Origin: Sipunculus nudus
Taxonomy: Eukaryota > Annelida > Sipuncula > Golfingiida > Sipunculidae
Length of the DNA stretch: 64,000 nt
NCBI GenBank assembly: GCA_026874595.1
Contig: CM049316.1
Span: 9,042,839-9,106,838, forward strand
Direction: 5' to 3'
Shown: positions 11,121 to 22,745 of the stretch, in pieces
Layout of the letters: each line of letters starts with the position of its first letter
How positions within the stretch are numbered: position 1 is the first letter of the stretch
Notes under the pieces: model-generated
The model's input: the letters and a program-made list of their open reading frames with translations, nothing else
Told to the model about the DNA's origin: nothing
Database searches by the model: none
Translations under genes and position numbers: made by a program

Positions 11121-13668
11121 GTCCATAATGTCATAATATCTAATTCCATGACATATTTAATGAATAGCTGTGAGACCTGCAGGTGGCACTAACTACACAA
11201 TAAGTGTGAAGATGACAACAATGAAAACAATGCTGTATTATTTATAAAGCTGCCTATTCTTCCGATTTATTTCAGTTCTTGGCAGTTCTCCTGTGATTTC
11301 AGAATTCGCCAAGGAAACTCTCCAGAGTTCAATTTCAAACCAAGGAACAATGAACAACTCTACTACATCAAACACCTTGAGTTTCATGTAATTGAAAACA
11401 ATCACGTATTGCAAGAGAGAACACATGCAGAACGAATGGCCAGTTGAGAAATCTCCCTACTCAATTAACCAAACTTGAAGACATACACAGTAAACTGGAA
11501 TATGGTATCAACTATCAAAATGAACTTGGTACATCAAATTAATATGTTTCCATCTGTATTTCCATAATTCAATCAGTATCCAGAACCATATCAATATCAG
11601 TGTCCAAGCAGTTTTAACCCTACCTTGTATGAGACCTGCTGAAGTGAAATATTTCTGACAAAAAACTAGTGTCATGTAAAAACTGACAGTATCTTGTTTA
11701 TCTGGTTGATTTGTAAACCAAATAGAAAATGATAACCATAAATAAGTGACAGCCTAGCCAAGGAACACATAAAATTGATGAACCAGGACAAATAACTACA
11801 ATAAGGTTCTGTTATGCAGCTGACATCAGCACAATATAAAGACAAAGATTATTCAATTCCCCTGAGACTGTCACCTGGGAATTAACAAACTATAAACCTT
11901 ATAAATGATGGTGTCATGCCTGTACACACTTATCTGGTCCAGGAAATACAGTCTTATGCCTTGCTAAACTGACCTTAGTGACAGTGGTATGCTACATTTA
12001 TAGGCTACATTCCCCTGAATGGAACAGGATCGCAAAAACACAGGAAAAATAAAATTCTATTTACATGTATATTTTGACTACCATTTTAAACACAAAACTA
12101 TAAAGTAGGCAACTTGTCTATCAAGGCACTGTCTGATCAATGTTCTCCCCCCATATGTGAACTGATTATTAAAAAGATCATATCAATCATACAGGGAGAG
12201 ATTCAAACAAGTTGCAGGAAAGCCATATTGCACACAAATCTATGGTTTAGAAAGATCAAGGTCACATGATTAAAACTAAAAATGTCTTGATACTAGGTCA
12301 GCTGACCATCAGGAAGGTCAGCTGAACTGAATTTACAAGGTCAGCTCTAAAAGCAAAAGGTACAGATTCACAGAATGAGTTCTTTAGTTTTCTTTCGTCC
12401 TGACATAAATTTGTGTAAGTCGTACAAGGCAAATAATATGATTCTGTGCAGAGGGAAGCCAGATTTTTCTAGTATGTCTCTCAAGATGGTGTGTCATGGT
12501 CCGGACGACCTAACAGCCATGGGAGGTCAAGGATGACAAATTTACTAGGTCAGGTTGCCACCCCCACCACAGTAGCTTTGCGGGAGGTACATGAAATCTG
12601 ATGTATTAGTTTTAATGTTACTGTAGAAGTGGAAGCGGTTCATTAGTTGATGGGACAATGACACAGGGGTGAGGCCAGGTCCTCATGTTGGCTGTCAGTA
12701 AGTTCTGCTGACTGTGCCAGCAACTGGCCTTCACACTGCCTCCCAACTATTGATCCAAATACTATCACTGGCAGCCAGAGAGACTGCTACACGCTCAGCA
12801 AGCAATGCCAGAGCTGCGAAAATTGCTCCAGTCAAGATGGAGTCTTGGTCCTTCTATCAGCTCTCAATACCTGAATCTAAGCCTTCCAACCAGCTAAGGA
12901 TCACACCTTAATTCACCACTGCTGCAGGTTGTCTAAAATTAAATTTCACATAAAATCTGATCAGTAGTAAATTCAATGAACCTGCAATGAATCTACTAGT
13001 TAATTTTTTTTTAAATGCTCCCATATAATGAAGGGCAAATTGTCCTCTGTCAGGACAGTTCTGGGTCTGGCAGTGGTGTGTCCTCAGCCAGTCAGGACAG
13101 AATATCCAAGTTTATCATGTAATGTAATTGCAACATTTCCTGCATATTTTGCTTTTCATTAATTTAAATTATATATCTACTGATGCTAGGAATCAGCTGT
13201 TGAAGAATATTTAATGAATGTAAGACAAAAACAATTGCAATCTTACCACAGAATGACCATCAACAAGTAAATCCAGTATTATTTTAATTATTTAATATTT
13301 ATTTACAATATGACAAAGACCCAAGGGATCACTAAATGGATAGAAATTCTTGTTCAATATTTGCAGATTTATAATACATGGCAGAATAATTATTTATAAT
13401 ATCAGTCTTTGAACTTTGGTCAAGATAAATGTTATTTATAACACAGAAGTTTAGCCTTCTAACTCTTAATGCTACAGGTATGGGTTATGTACCAGGTAAC
13501 AATGTGGCATATAAGTAAAGTGGACCTGACATTTCCACTGTATACATTAGGGTCAGATATTTAGTTATATTAGAACAGATACTGGCAGTTTTATGTATTA
13601 CAGAAATGGATGATTATATCATATCAATGCAGTTCTGTGTAAATATCTAGTTTATAATACGAACTTAC
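11121..13668. other. Region without a recognised gene
   Basis: 11238-11426 is open on the minus strand but lacks a convincing acceptor. 12400-12920 is a GC-richer patch; its minus strand has a 40-codon hydrophobic frame from 12853 to a TGA at 12731. Neither is recognised. The rest is AT-rich. Confidence 0.4.
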
Positions 13669-13887
13669 TTCAAAGATCCTGGGGGCCTTAACTTGCCAAT
13701 ATTTGGGGTTGGGGTCACCCTGGCATAATTTCATGAAATCAAACATTTTCTTCAAGCTAGATGGGAAAATAATTACCACAAGTACTGCCAGAGCTTTTGA
13801 GGCAACACTGAGGTGAAAATGTATCATCACTTCAGTTTCCTCAATGTGATTCTCAAGTGCCCTTATTATGGCAGGGGTTTTTAATAT
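13669..13887 (-). CDS. Weak candidate internal exon (minus strand), unknown product
   Basis: 219 nt, 73 codons, open from a minus-strand acceptor (CTTTGTTCCAG) to a donor (TTTGAA followed by GTAAGTTC), phase 0 at both ends. The peptide starts ILKTPAIIRALENHIEE, has a hydrophobic segment SKALAVLVVIIF and ends WQVKAPRIFE. It reads like an alpha-helical repeat protein, but I cannot assign a family. It is the best splice-bounded candidate in the first 20 kb, yet chance remains a real explanation. Confidence 0.22.
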
Positions 13888-16500
13888 CTGGAACAAAGTT
13901 TCTGCCTATAACTATCAACCCCCTTGACCCCCTGCCCTAGTGCCCTTTAACCTGACCATAAGGTACATCTGGCAAGACACAAGCAGACCAGGCAGTCAGT
14001 CACTGAAGTGCCGCCAGAATGACTCCCATCAGGTGAGGTCTTTATAAACAGACACCCGTCACACATACATACACACTAATTGCTTGAACTGATGGGCAAA
14101 GTCATGACAGATTTATAATACCACAGCTGGTCAGTGATCACTGGTTTGAAAAGACAGGGTCAAGGACCCCATTTCTCCACAAAATACAACTTTGTTGGCT
14201 GGACTGACGCGGGCAGCAGGTATCGCCCGCAGGTATCCTGTGTGATCAGTGCTCCTGGTCTCTCATGCTTCATAATGAGGTAGATCCATAAATGGTGTAC
14301 ATCAATCAAATATGTCCAACCAATGGTCAGCACCTGCACCTGATGACACCAGATCTTACTTGTCTGGTCAGACACCCCTTTGACATCATATCAAATAACT
14401 TTCCTCAAGAGCCAGGTGATGTTCAGAAATAATAACAGGCATAATTCTAGATGTCTGACATGTATGCATGACTGTCATTATAGACATGATTTTCCAAGCA
14501 TACTCAAGGTGTGTACAGACAGAAAACTGTACACCCTCTTTCATCAGTCCAGAAATTAATTGTGGGATACCTGTCCACTAAATCACCACAATCTTCACAT
14601 TTTTTTTCAATGTATACCCTATTTTTCAATGACAGACTCTAATGTCAAAAGGCCGAAATAGCACTACATTTTTCATGGCCTACAAGTACTTTCACTTGAC
14701 ATAAACCAGAATAACTGTTAAGGTTTGTTCAGTATACTTTCTAACAACACCTACCATGAGCATAAACAATCTGTTATAACTTAGCATATTTGAAAATCCA
14801 TCTGCATGTTTGTTGAATTTCTGATCACATGAATGCTAGCAGGGCTAGTACAGGTTACTAGATGGCAGCCAACTTGTACACAATACAGGTAATGACTCCT
14901 TATAATAGAAACTGATTTTCAGTTTAGTTTGAGTTCACATGTACCCTTTTGTGTTAATTAACTATTCTTTTTAAATGTTAGGATTATAGGCTGTTTCCAT
15001 GATATAAATGCAAAAAATGGACGACCATTGCAGTACATTCACCATTTGACTTGTATCATGACTAAGTTTCACTGGCCTAATGTAACATCCTTCTGGGTTG
15101 TGTATTCATGGCTAATAAAATCAGCCCTCTGAGGCAAGACTCAACCCCTATATTATGTCAGCCTACATTAAAATAATGTCCATAAAATAGGAATGCTGAT
15201 TCTGATTTAAGTGATATATTTAATGCCACACAGACAAGACAGAATAAGACAAAGAAACACTGTGTATTTTTTTAAGTGAAAGGCTCATCTTCAATATGTG
15301 ATAATTTTTCCAAAAGGAACACAATTAGTAACTAGCAAAGTAAACAAACACAGACACTTTCAAGTCCATATATTGCCCATATAAAATTGCTTTTGTTTCT
15401 TAGAGTGTTGCCTCTTATTATAAATTCTCTCAGTATTGGTTTCTTATTTTTTTTCAAATTAATTTACCCATATATTTCACCTCAAAAGGGGTTTTCAGAT
15501 TGGCCACCAAGTCAAAACCTGCTGACTCAGCACTTATGTCAAATTCTTTTCAGGCCTGAACGACTGTTGTAGAATAGACAAAAAGAAACTTTCATTAAGC
15601 TGAACTGATATCGAATTGTGATTACTAAGGTTTTTTTTAAGTATACCACTTGTTACGGGGTGCACATAAAAGTGGACCGAACTGTCATAACACAATAGAG
15701 GTAAAAAGTCAAAATGTCTGCCATGCTGCAGGCTTCTTTAACTTAAATGCTAAATAATATCAACTGATTCCTCCTGGTTCTTGCCTTTGCTGGCCAGATC
15801 TAGATCTTTGGAAGTGTAGCAGAAAAAAACTTCAACCAGCAGACAGAGTCATTGATCAGGCAAGTATACATGGTCCTGTTTTGGACCGAAAAGCAGGGAA
15901 AGGTGACAGTCTGAAAATATGCTGGGCAAAATGGTTTCCTGCTCAGTTGTTGAATAATACTTCCCAGCTATATCCCCACACCTCGCTGCAGGCAGCTGCC
16001 TGGACTTACTACCAGCCCCATTTACAATCTTGTCACCTGAAGCTGATTAATTATGCAGTCTGATGTAAGTCATTCTGGTTACATCAGAATCATAGAAAAA
16101 CTGGTGTTTGCTTCACTTTCATAAAGGTTCCGCATTCACAATTTCATGAACCATACAGATTCAGTACCAATATATTAAAACATGAATTGTTTCTTCAGGT
16201 GCAAGACATGGAAAATATTATTTTGCATGCAAACACTTGATAAACTGTAACAATTTGATGAAGGAATATCCAACAAGTACAACTTGTTTCACTGAAGACA
16301 TATAAATGATCTGACATAATTTAAATCATTTTAATTGATTTACATTACAAGTGACATAAAGAGACCTGTTGCCATTCATCAAATATAAATATGAAACTTA
16401 GCTTTTGACTTTTAATGCTAAAAGCATGGATCAAACACCTGAAACATCAGGGAAGCTACTACATGTATCACAGGGGCATGTCATAAACTAAGTTTCATTT
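13888..16500. other. Region without a recognised gene
   Basis: 14160-14375 is a GC-richer patch open on the minus strand but without a fitting donor. 15780-16060 is another GC-richer patch with stops in most frames. No repeat structure is seen. Confidence 0.4.
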
Positions 16501-16503
16501 TAT

Positions 16504-16570
16504 AACAACCACCTCAGTTTACTGACCACCCCAAAAACAGCCACCTTATCGAGGTCCTGTTGGTGGTTGT
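16504..16570. mobile_element. Degenerate pogo/Tigger-like MITE remnant
   Basis: Inverted arms ACAACCACC (16505-16513) and GGTGGTTGT (16562-16570) enclose CTGACCACC and TATCGAGGTCC. These are reminiscent of the GACCACC...TCGAGGTTTTACTG ends of pogo/Tigger-type transposons, seen more clearly at 25351. Highly eroded. Confidence 0.35.
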
Positions 16571-17168
16571 AATTTTGAGATTTCAATGTAATTTCTCATC
16601 GGAGCAATATGAAGTTGAAACCCTCAGGGACATACAGCTGACCACAGAGCTTATATTATTACTGTCTCTAATGGTAAAATTGGACCAGGGTTGACTATCA
16701 TTTCACACCATCTCGGGCTTATAGGACTAATGTTTACTGCTTAAATGAGGATCCAGAACCAGAGTGACATACTATATTCTGTTCCAACAACGCGTGTCAA
16801 CCTGTTTTTTGGGGAAAATTTTCTTTAAATTTATATTTTTAAATAATTTCCTTGAAAACTGCAAATGGAAGTGAAAGCCTAATATGCATAGAAAATTTTA
16901 CAATAAATCTCTTCATAATGCAGCTCAGATGTGTCCCCGTAAAAGTAGCCATCAATGTTTAAGCTGGTTATATTTTTTAGACTGTTAACATGACATCATC
17001 CAATCAACACCTAGAACTGAGGCGGTACTTATATGTGACCAATGACCCAGAAAGGCAAAGTGTAAAGTCGATAAGACTCGCATCATTGGTGATATCAGAC
17101 TTTCCACCCCCACCTTTATTTTTATTTACCAGCCTATACAGGCTATACCACACAATCATCACTACCCT

Positions 17169-17226
17169 AAAACTAGGGACCCAGGGGTCTCGACCCTCAG
17201 CTGTATTTGTCCCTTAGGATATTTCT
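17169..17226 (+). repeat. Truncated copy of the 46753-47570 repeat family
   Basis: ACTAGGGACCCAGGGGTCT...CCTCAGCTGTATTTGTC closely follows the opening of the element at 46753 (ACAAGGGACCCATGGGTCT...CTCAGCTAAATTTGTC). Only the first 60 bp or so are present. Confidence 0.55.
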
Positions 17227-17472
17227 AAATAAATTTTCAGAATGACAGCCCTGTGACCTTAACCAATGACCTTGAGAAAAAAAATGAGTGTAAAAAACAG
17301 TCGACCAGGCTCAATCACAGGTGTCAACATAAACACAACGGGTGTATTGCCTAGCCAAAACAGGTGTCAATCAGGAGATGCCCTAACTGGCTTGGCCTAA
17401 AAAATGTAATACATGTTCCCGCTGGCTGAAACATTGAGTGCTGTGGCTCACAATCGGACCTGCAATCACAGG

Positions 17473-17534
17473 ACCTTGTTATGGTAAACTGACACACGTT
17501 CTGTGTTTACCAATATGTATAGCCATAACAAGGT
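17473..17534. repeat. Nested inverted repeat
   Basis: ACCTTGTTATGG (17473-17484) pairs perfectly with CCATAACAAGGT (17523-17534). Inside, GGTAAAC pairs with GTTTACC. Probably a small MITE remnant. Confidence 0.5.
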
Positions 17535-20080
17535 CTTAAACAGCCGTATGTGAGGCACTGAGACTGTGTGCTAGGATGGCTTTGCTGGGAAACCTTTGTA
17601 TAAAGGAACCCTGAACTGATAGTGTAAAAGAATAGACATAATACTGCTCCTGATTATGTACCTTTAAGAAGAGCAATTAGAGGTTGTTAACAGTGCATCA
17701 AACTTTTTTTTTCAAATAAACTTGCGACCGTATGCTGCTGTGGGAAACACAAATTTGGCAAACAACTAAAATCTTGTGCATTCTGTATCAGTCCAAATCA
17801 TAACTGATTTACATGCATTGATTCCTCAACAAGAATTTCATGATACACTTGGTCTTTGAACTGCAGAGTTTAGCTTTACATCATGATCAGTCAACTGAGC
17901 TCAGACATCCCTCAATGAATCAGTGCCCAGTACATAATAACCCCATATGCTGTGAAAGCCTGATTTATCATCGACAAAAAACACACTAACTAGTGAGTAC
18001 AGATATTGATAAGAGTTACACCTATATCACATATAAATGACTCATCAGATTAAAACTGATGTTTATTAAGTATGAAAATAATTCTTCATCTTCCAAGACG
18101 CACCTGCATATAAGCCTTTTTATCACCTTGGCGTGAATTAAACAATTTTCTCTACACAGGCTCAATGATCCCAAATAACCTATCATGTTTATAATATAAT
18201 GAAACATTTCCCTGTTCTGTAAACCTGGCTAACTTTTTATGATTTCAAATATTATAAGACTATCATTAGAAGACTTGGAGCAGAACTTTCTGGAACATAT
18301 CCTGTTCAGGAACACCCTGAATGACCTTTTACAAATAATTCTGGCACAGACCGACAAGGTAACAATTATATTTATAATTATGTCTGATTTGCTGATAAGT
18401 TGTCCCAGACTTCCTCAGTACATGTGCACTCAGAATATGCAAGTTTTATCTTCAATCATTCTGTCTAGGTTCTTATCAGATAACAATGCCATTACCATAA
18501 TTTACTTTTTGTCTATATATAATATACAGCATAACATAACTTGTTACTGTTAAAGCAGAATGTCTTCACATGATGACATTTGGAAAGAAATGCCTCACAA
18601 TTAGTCACACAATTACTGAATTCAGCAAATAGACCTATGATAAATAAGTACTCATGAAGATGAAGACTGTATAATATTATAATTTCTTCTTCCCAGGAAC
18701 AAAACTCATGAATGTGTCAGACGGTCTATAAACTGCTCCTCATAGCTAGCCCCCCCCCCCCCAGGCTGTATCAGACTTAGTACAAATGCACTTGCAATAA
18801 CAAATGAATACTTCAATGTATTAGCGAATAGAAAACCACTACTTTTTTTAAAACTGCATAAGTAGTAGCAGGGATATATTATGACCTATAATGCAGTTTG
18901 GGCACATATTTTGGTATGTATCACAATATATTTGAATTTATTGTAAATTAATCACAATATATTAGAATATATCGTAAATTAATCAATTCATATTGATCAT
19001 ACAAAAGTGCATAATTTCTAAAGCAAGACATTTACCCAATTTGGCATCCACTTATAACAAATGTAATGTTCAGTTATGTAGTGTAATCCACATCACCTTA
19101 TATAAGAAATAATATCCAAATGCAAACAAAATCAACCTTTAGAAATACGTTGGAAGTTTCAGTTATATACAAGCTTTCACTTTCATATAAATACATTCCA
19201 AACTGGCAACAAGAAACATTTGTTTCCTTTCTTCCTTAAAACTGATGAACAAACTGAGTGTCAAGATTTTATAAAACTAAAGATATCACAGCATGTTACA
19301 CAAAGGAATCATGAATGATAAGAATTTTATTTTTTAAATTCTAATATACATTTAGAATCCCCCCAGTTTGGGAAAATATTCCACTGTCTTGTCTAAGTCT
19401 CAAATATTCAAAAAGTGTGATTCCTACTTTGAAAACACAATTACATAAAGGAGAAATAATAAGCATACTCATCAAACAATAGTAAATAGCTGACATATAC
19501 TGATAATTTTACTGCATTTTCATAGTCTGTAAATAAAATATCATTAATGACAGGAATCTGTCACAAAAAAATGGTAGGTGCTAATCAATGTTTCGCCCAT
19601 GATAATACTATATCAGTCCAAAATTATCAGTTGTTTAATGCACAAATATGTGCAATAAAATTATTAGTCTATTATCAATAACAGGTAATGTTACCCTAAT
19701 ATTTTTTAAAGTTATTATATAGACCTAGACCTTTGTTATGTTGACAATGAATGATTTATAGTGTGTGACAGATTGAGGTCTTGGCTTTGAAGTTATTTAC
19801 ACTATCACGCGGCTAATGAAGACATGCTAATCGTCATATTGCACCTTGTAGTTGTAGACATGCCGAGAATCATGGATTTTGAGGACGAGGCGAGAGTGTG
19901 CCGTGTATATGCTGGCTGTATGAGGTCACCGGGCGAGCTCTCACTGAAGGTCAGCCGGCTTGTATTACGTAACACTGTCTGGCGGAGCCAGCGACATGGG
20001 GCTCGCCGACCAATGACAAGGGTCCATGATAATAAGCAACATGCATGCTTGCGGCTAAGCAATGATCCTGAATAAGAAAC
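17535..20080. other. AT-rich region without a recognised gene
   Basis: Contains a C13 run (18750-18762) and a short two-copy tandem repeat around ATCACAATATATT (about 18919-18982). No gene or RNA is supported. Confidence 0.4.
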
Positions 20081-20600
20081 AGGTCTTACCTTTACTTAGG
20101 ACAATGTCATGCAGCAGTATTGCTGGAAAGAACAAGAAAACGATAATTATACATCTGCTTGGGGTAGTCAGCGGCAAACCGGAAGTAGAATCCACAGAAA
20201 TCTTAGCAAAATACGAGAAGAAATTGCCGGTACTCACTCAATATACTAAAGGGTATTAGCATGTCTAAGAAAAAGCCAACTGTCCCAACGGGTTGGGGTA
20301 TCGCCAGAAGCCTTCTCAGTCTTTGGCAGAGACATAAATGCAGTTGATAGCCACACCAGCCGGCCTTATAATTTAGCAACAAATTGTGCAAACCCCTCAG
20401 TTCTACATAGCTCTCGCCGTCTCTCTCGGTACAATCCAGCGGACGCTTACTGCGCATCGTCTGGGGCGCAGGTTCTACATTGCCGCCATGCATGAACCGG
20501 GGCCGGCGAACCCAGGGCACCGTCTGGCCCCGTCATCTGTATAAACCACAACCAATGATAACAGGCAAACATTGCCGACCGAGACAGAACGAAAGAAGGC
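20081..20600 (-). promoter_or_regulatory. Possible promoter and first exon of a leftward transcript
   Basis: This patch is clearly richer in CpG and GC than the DNA on either side. On the minus strand a consensus donor (AAAG followed by GTAAGACC) lies at 20090/20089. A second one (TGCGCA followed by GTAAGC) lies further upstream, near 20440-20460. A minus-strand frame of about 96 codons starting MHGGNVEPAPQTMR ends near 20203. I recognise no protein. A CpG-rich start region with a leftward donor would suit a minus-strand gene whose exons lie in the first 20 kb. Confidence 0.3.
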
Positions 20601-20699
20601 ACGACGGAGGTTACAACAATGTACCCGTATTTAAACGATACGGAAAAGCAGCATTCAGCGGGCCTCTGTCAAAACTTGGAAGAAAAAGCAGTTAGTGTG

Positions 20700-21395
20700 T
20701 ACAGGGTGTGTTTAAATGAGCAAGATAATTAACAAATTTACAGCTAGGAAAACAGGATCTGTTTAGGCCAATGTAAACAGTTCGGCGTTTGTTTATCTTG
20801 TCAAGGTTTCAGTCACTATCTTTCCAAGCCAATAGAACAGACGCCAGGCGTCATGTTTTATAAGATTCTATAGTTTGTTGTCTGTTCTAAAATTATAGTA
20901 AAATAGCCGCGGCTACAGCAAGCATTGCCGGTTTCACCGATTTTTTTTATTATTAATTTTGGAGTAACATATTAATTTTTAAAAACCAAAGCAGACAACG
21001 CGCGTGCAGATGTTTAATTCTAATATCCCTATATTTTCCTATGAAAAAAATTTCTCCTACAAATTTTCAATATTTTCCAACATTTAGGCCTATATATGTC
21101 CTGCAGTTTCCTACAGTTTTTTTCCGTGTTTCCGATATAACTGTTATAGAAACATTATTGTCATAATTAAAGACCTGTATTTTTAATAAATCAGCTCCTT
21201 TGTAAACTGTACATGTTACAAGTTTTTGCAGTCATAAAAGTAAAGCTATGCAAATGAATTAATCAGAACCTTATATAGAAGCTGATGGTCATGGGAATTA
21301 AGTAACCAAGTAATACACGATTGTACTATGAAAACTCCTGCAGGCCTAAATTCCCAAAATTCTGTCTGAAAACTCTGTTAAACTCTTTCTATATT
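20700..21395. other. Region without a recognised gene
   Basis: Contains scattered CpG (for example ATAGCCGCGGCTA near 20902) but no gene, RNA or repeat that I can support. Confidence 0.4.
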
Positions 21396-21399
21396 CACG

Positions 21400-21840
21400 G
21401 GCGTTAATATAGGGGGGACTTGGGTATATACCCCCCCCCCCCTACTATTTGGCAAAGGGGGGGGGGGGGGGTGGCCAATGTTATCATCTATACCCGCTAT
21501 TCAGAGAATAATATTTATATTGCAAATGATATATATATTAATAGTAAGAATTATAGAGTTTGGTCCCATTTATGAGTTTACAGAGAAATATATTATATCT
21601 AAAATTAACCTGGTTAAATATTACCTTATATTGAAAACTTAAAAGGTTTTTTCCCCAAACCTTATACTTAATTGTAATGTATTTGTTATGTTGTGAAGTA
21701 TATATATTTGCAATGTGTCAGACGCATATGTAGTTGAAACGTGTCATACAGACGCTAAATATATATGTGTGTGTGTGTGTGTGTGCGCGCGGGCGAGCCC
21801 CCCCCCCCCAAAAAAAATAAATAAATAAATAAATTGACGC
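21400..21840. mobile_element. Possible MITE with GGCGT...GGGGGG ends
   Basis: The left end GGGCGTTAATATAGGGGGG resembles the reverse of the right end (GTGGCGTCAATTTATTT...TTGGGGGGGG). Inside are a C12 run (21431-21442), a G15 run (21457-21471), a GT microsatellite (about 21765-21786) and an (AAAT)n tail. The inverted-repeat match is short and rests partly on low-complexity sequence. Confidence 0.35.
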
Positions 21841-22670
21841 CACTGTCAAAATTTGTTTCAAGTGATCATATAAAATTTCCATTTTTTTTCAGGAACTTGA
21901 TGGCAGCCCTGTCATGACATTGTCATGAAAGTACAACCAAAGATGAAGATTCTAACATATCTTAATCCATGCATATACTTAGTAGAGGGAGGAAATTAGG
22001 ACTCTTTTTTCACGTGATCGTTTATCACTGTGACTGATTGTTCCTCTGTTCCACAGAGCTTCACTTGTACTCGAACGAGTGCAAATCTGCAGGATTTTAC
22101 ATCTTGACTTACTTAACCTTGTGCGCTAAATAGGTTATATTTATATGGCTGTTATAAATAATTAGGCTAACATCACCCACCCACGGTCTTTGGGCTGCCA
22201 GAGTCGAATTAAAAAAATATAATCACACTAAAGCCTAAATAGAGCATTCCTTTAAAATTCTGTATAATAACAAGTCAGATTGAGACAATTTATAGGAGTT
22301 TGAATAAAGGAATGGACAGCTTAAGTACGAATTTTAAAAAAATCTGATTTTGTATATCAGCTTATATAATAACGCTGGTTTTAAAAATAATAAAATAAAA
22401 AGAGGGTATTTGCAAATATCTCACGAAATATAATGCCTCACAACAAATCGAATCGACCAATCTCTTTTATTGAAGGTTCAACTGTGATTTTAAGAGAAGT
22501 TATTAATGGTTTCACAAGAAATAAGAATGCACAGAAATAATAAGTTGAAGATGTAAGGCAGTGTAATTTATTGTATAATTTTACATTTAATAAATTTTTC
22601 TGTGTTACAAGTTATGCTATGCCAGACGGCGGTATATATATGTATACAGACACAAGTGGACCAGCATGCA

Positions 22671-22672
<2 letters not shown>

Positions 22673-22743
<71 letters not shown>
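22673..22743. repeat. (TA)n microsatellite, about 70 bp
   Basis: Pure TA repeat. Tyr-Ile frames through it on both strands are artefacts. Confidence 0.95.

Positions 22744-22745
<2 letters not shown>

Noticed and set aside
12731-12853. 40-codon hydrophobic minus-strand frame ending in TGA
   Set aside because: Too short, a doubtful acceptor, and phase not compatible with the neighbouring exon candidate.
14160-14375. 71-codon minus-strand frame in a GC-richer patch
   Set aside because: A consensus donor lies within its beginning and none fits its end; nothing recognisable.
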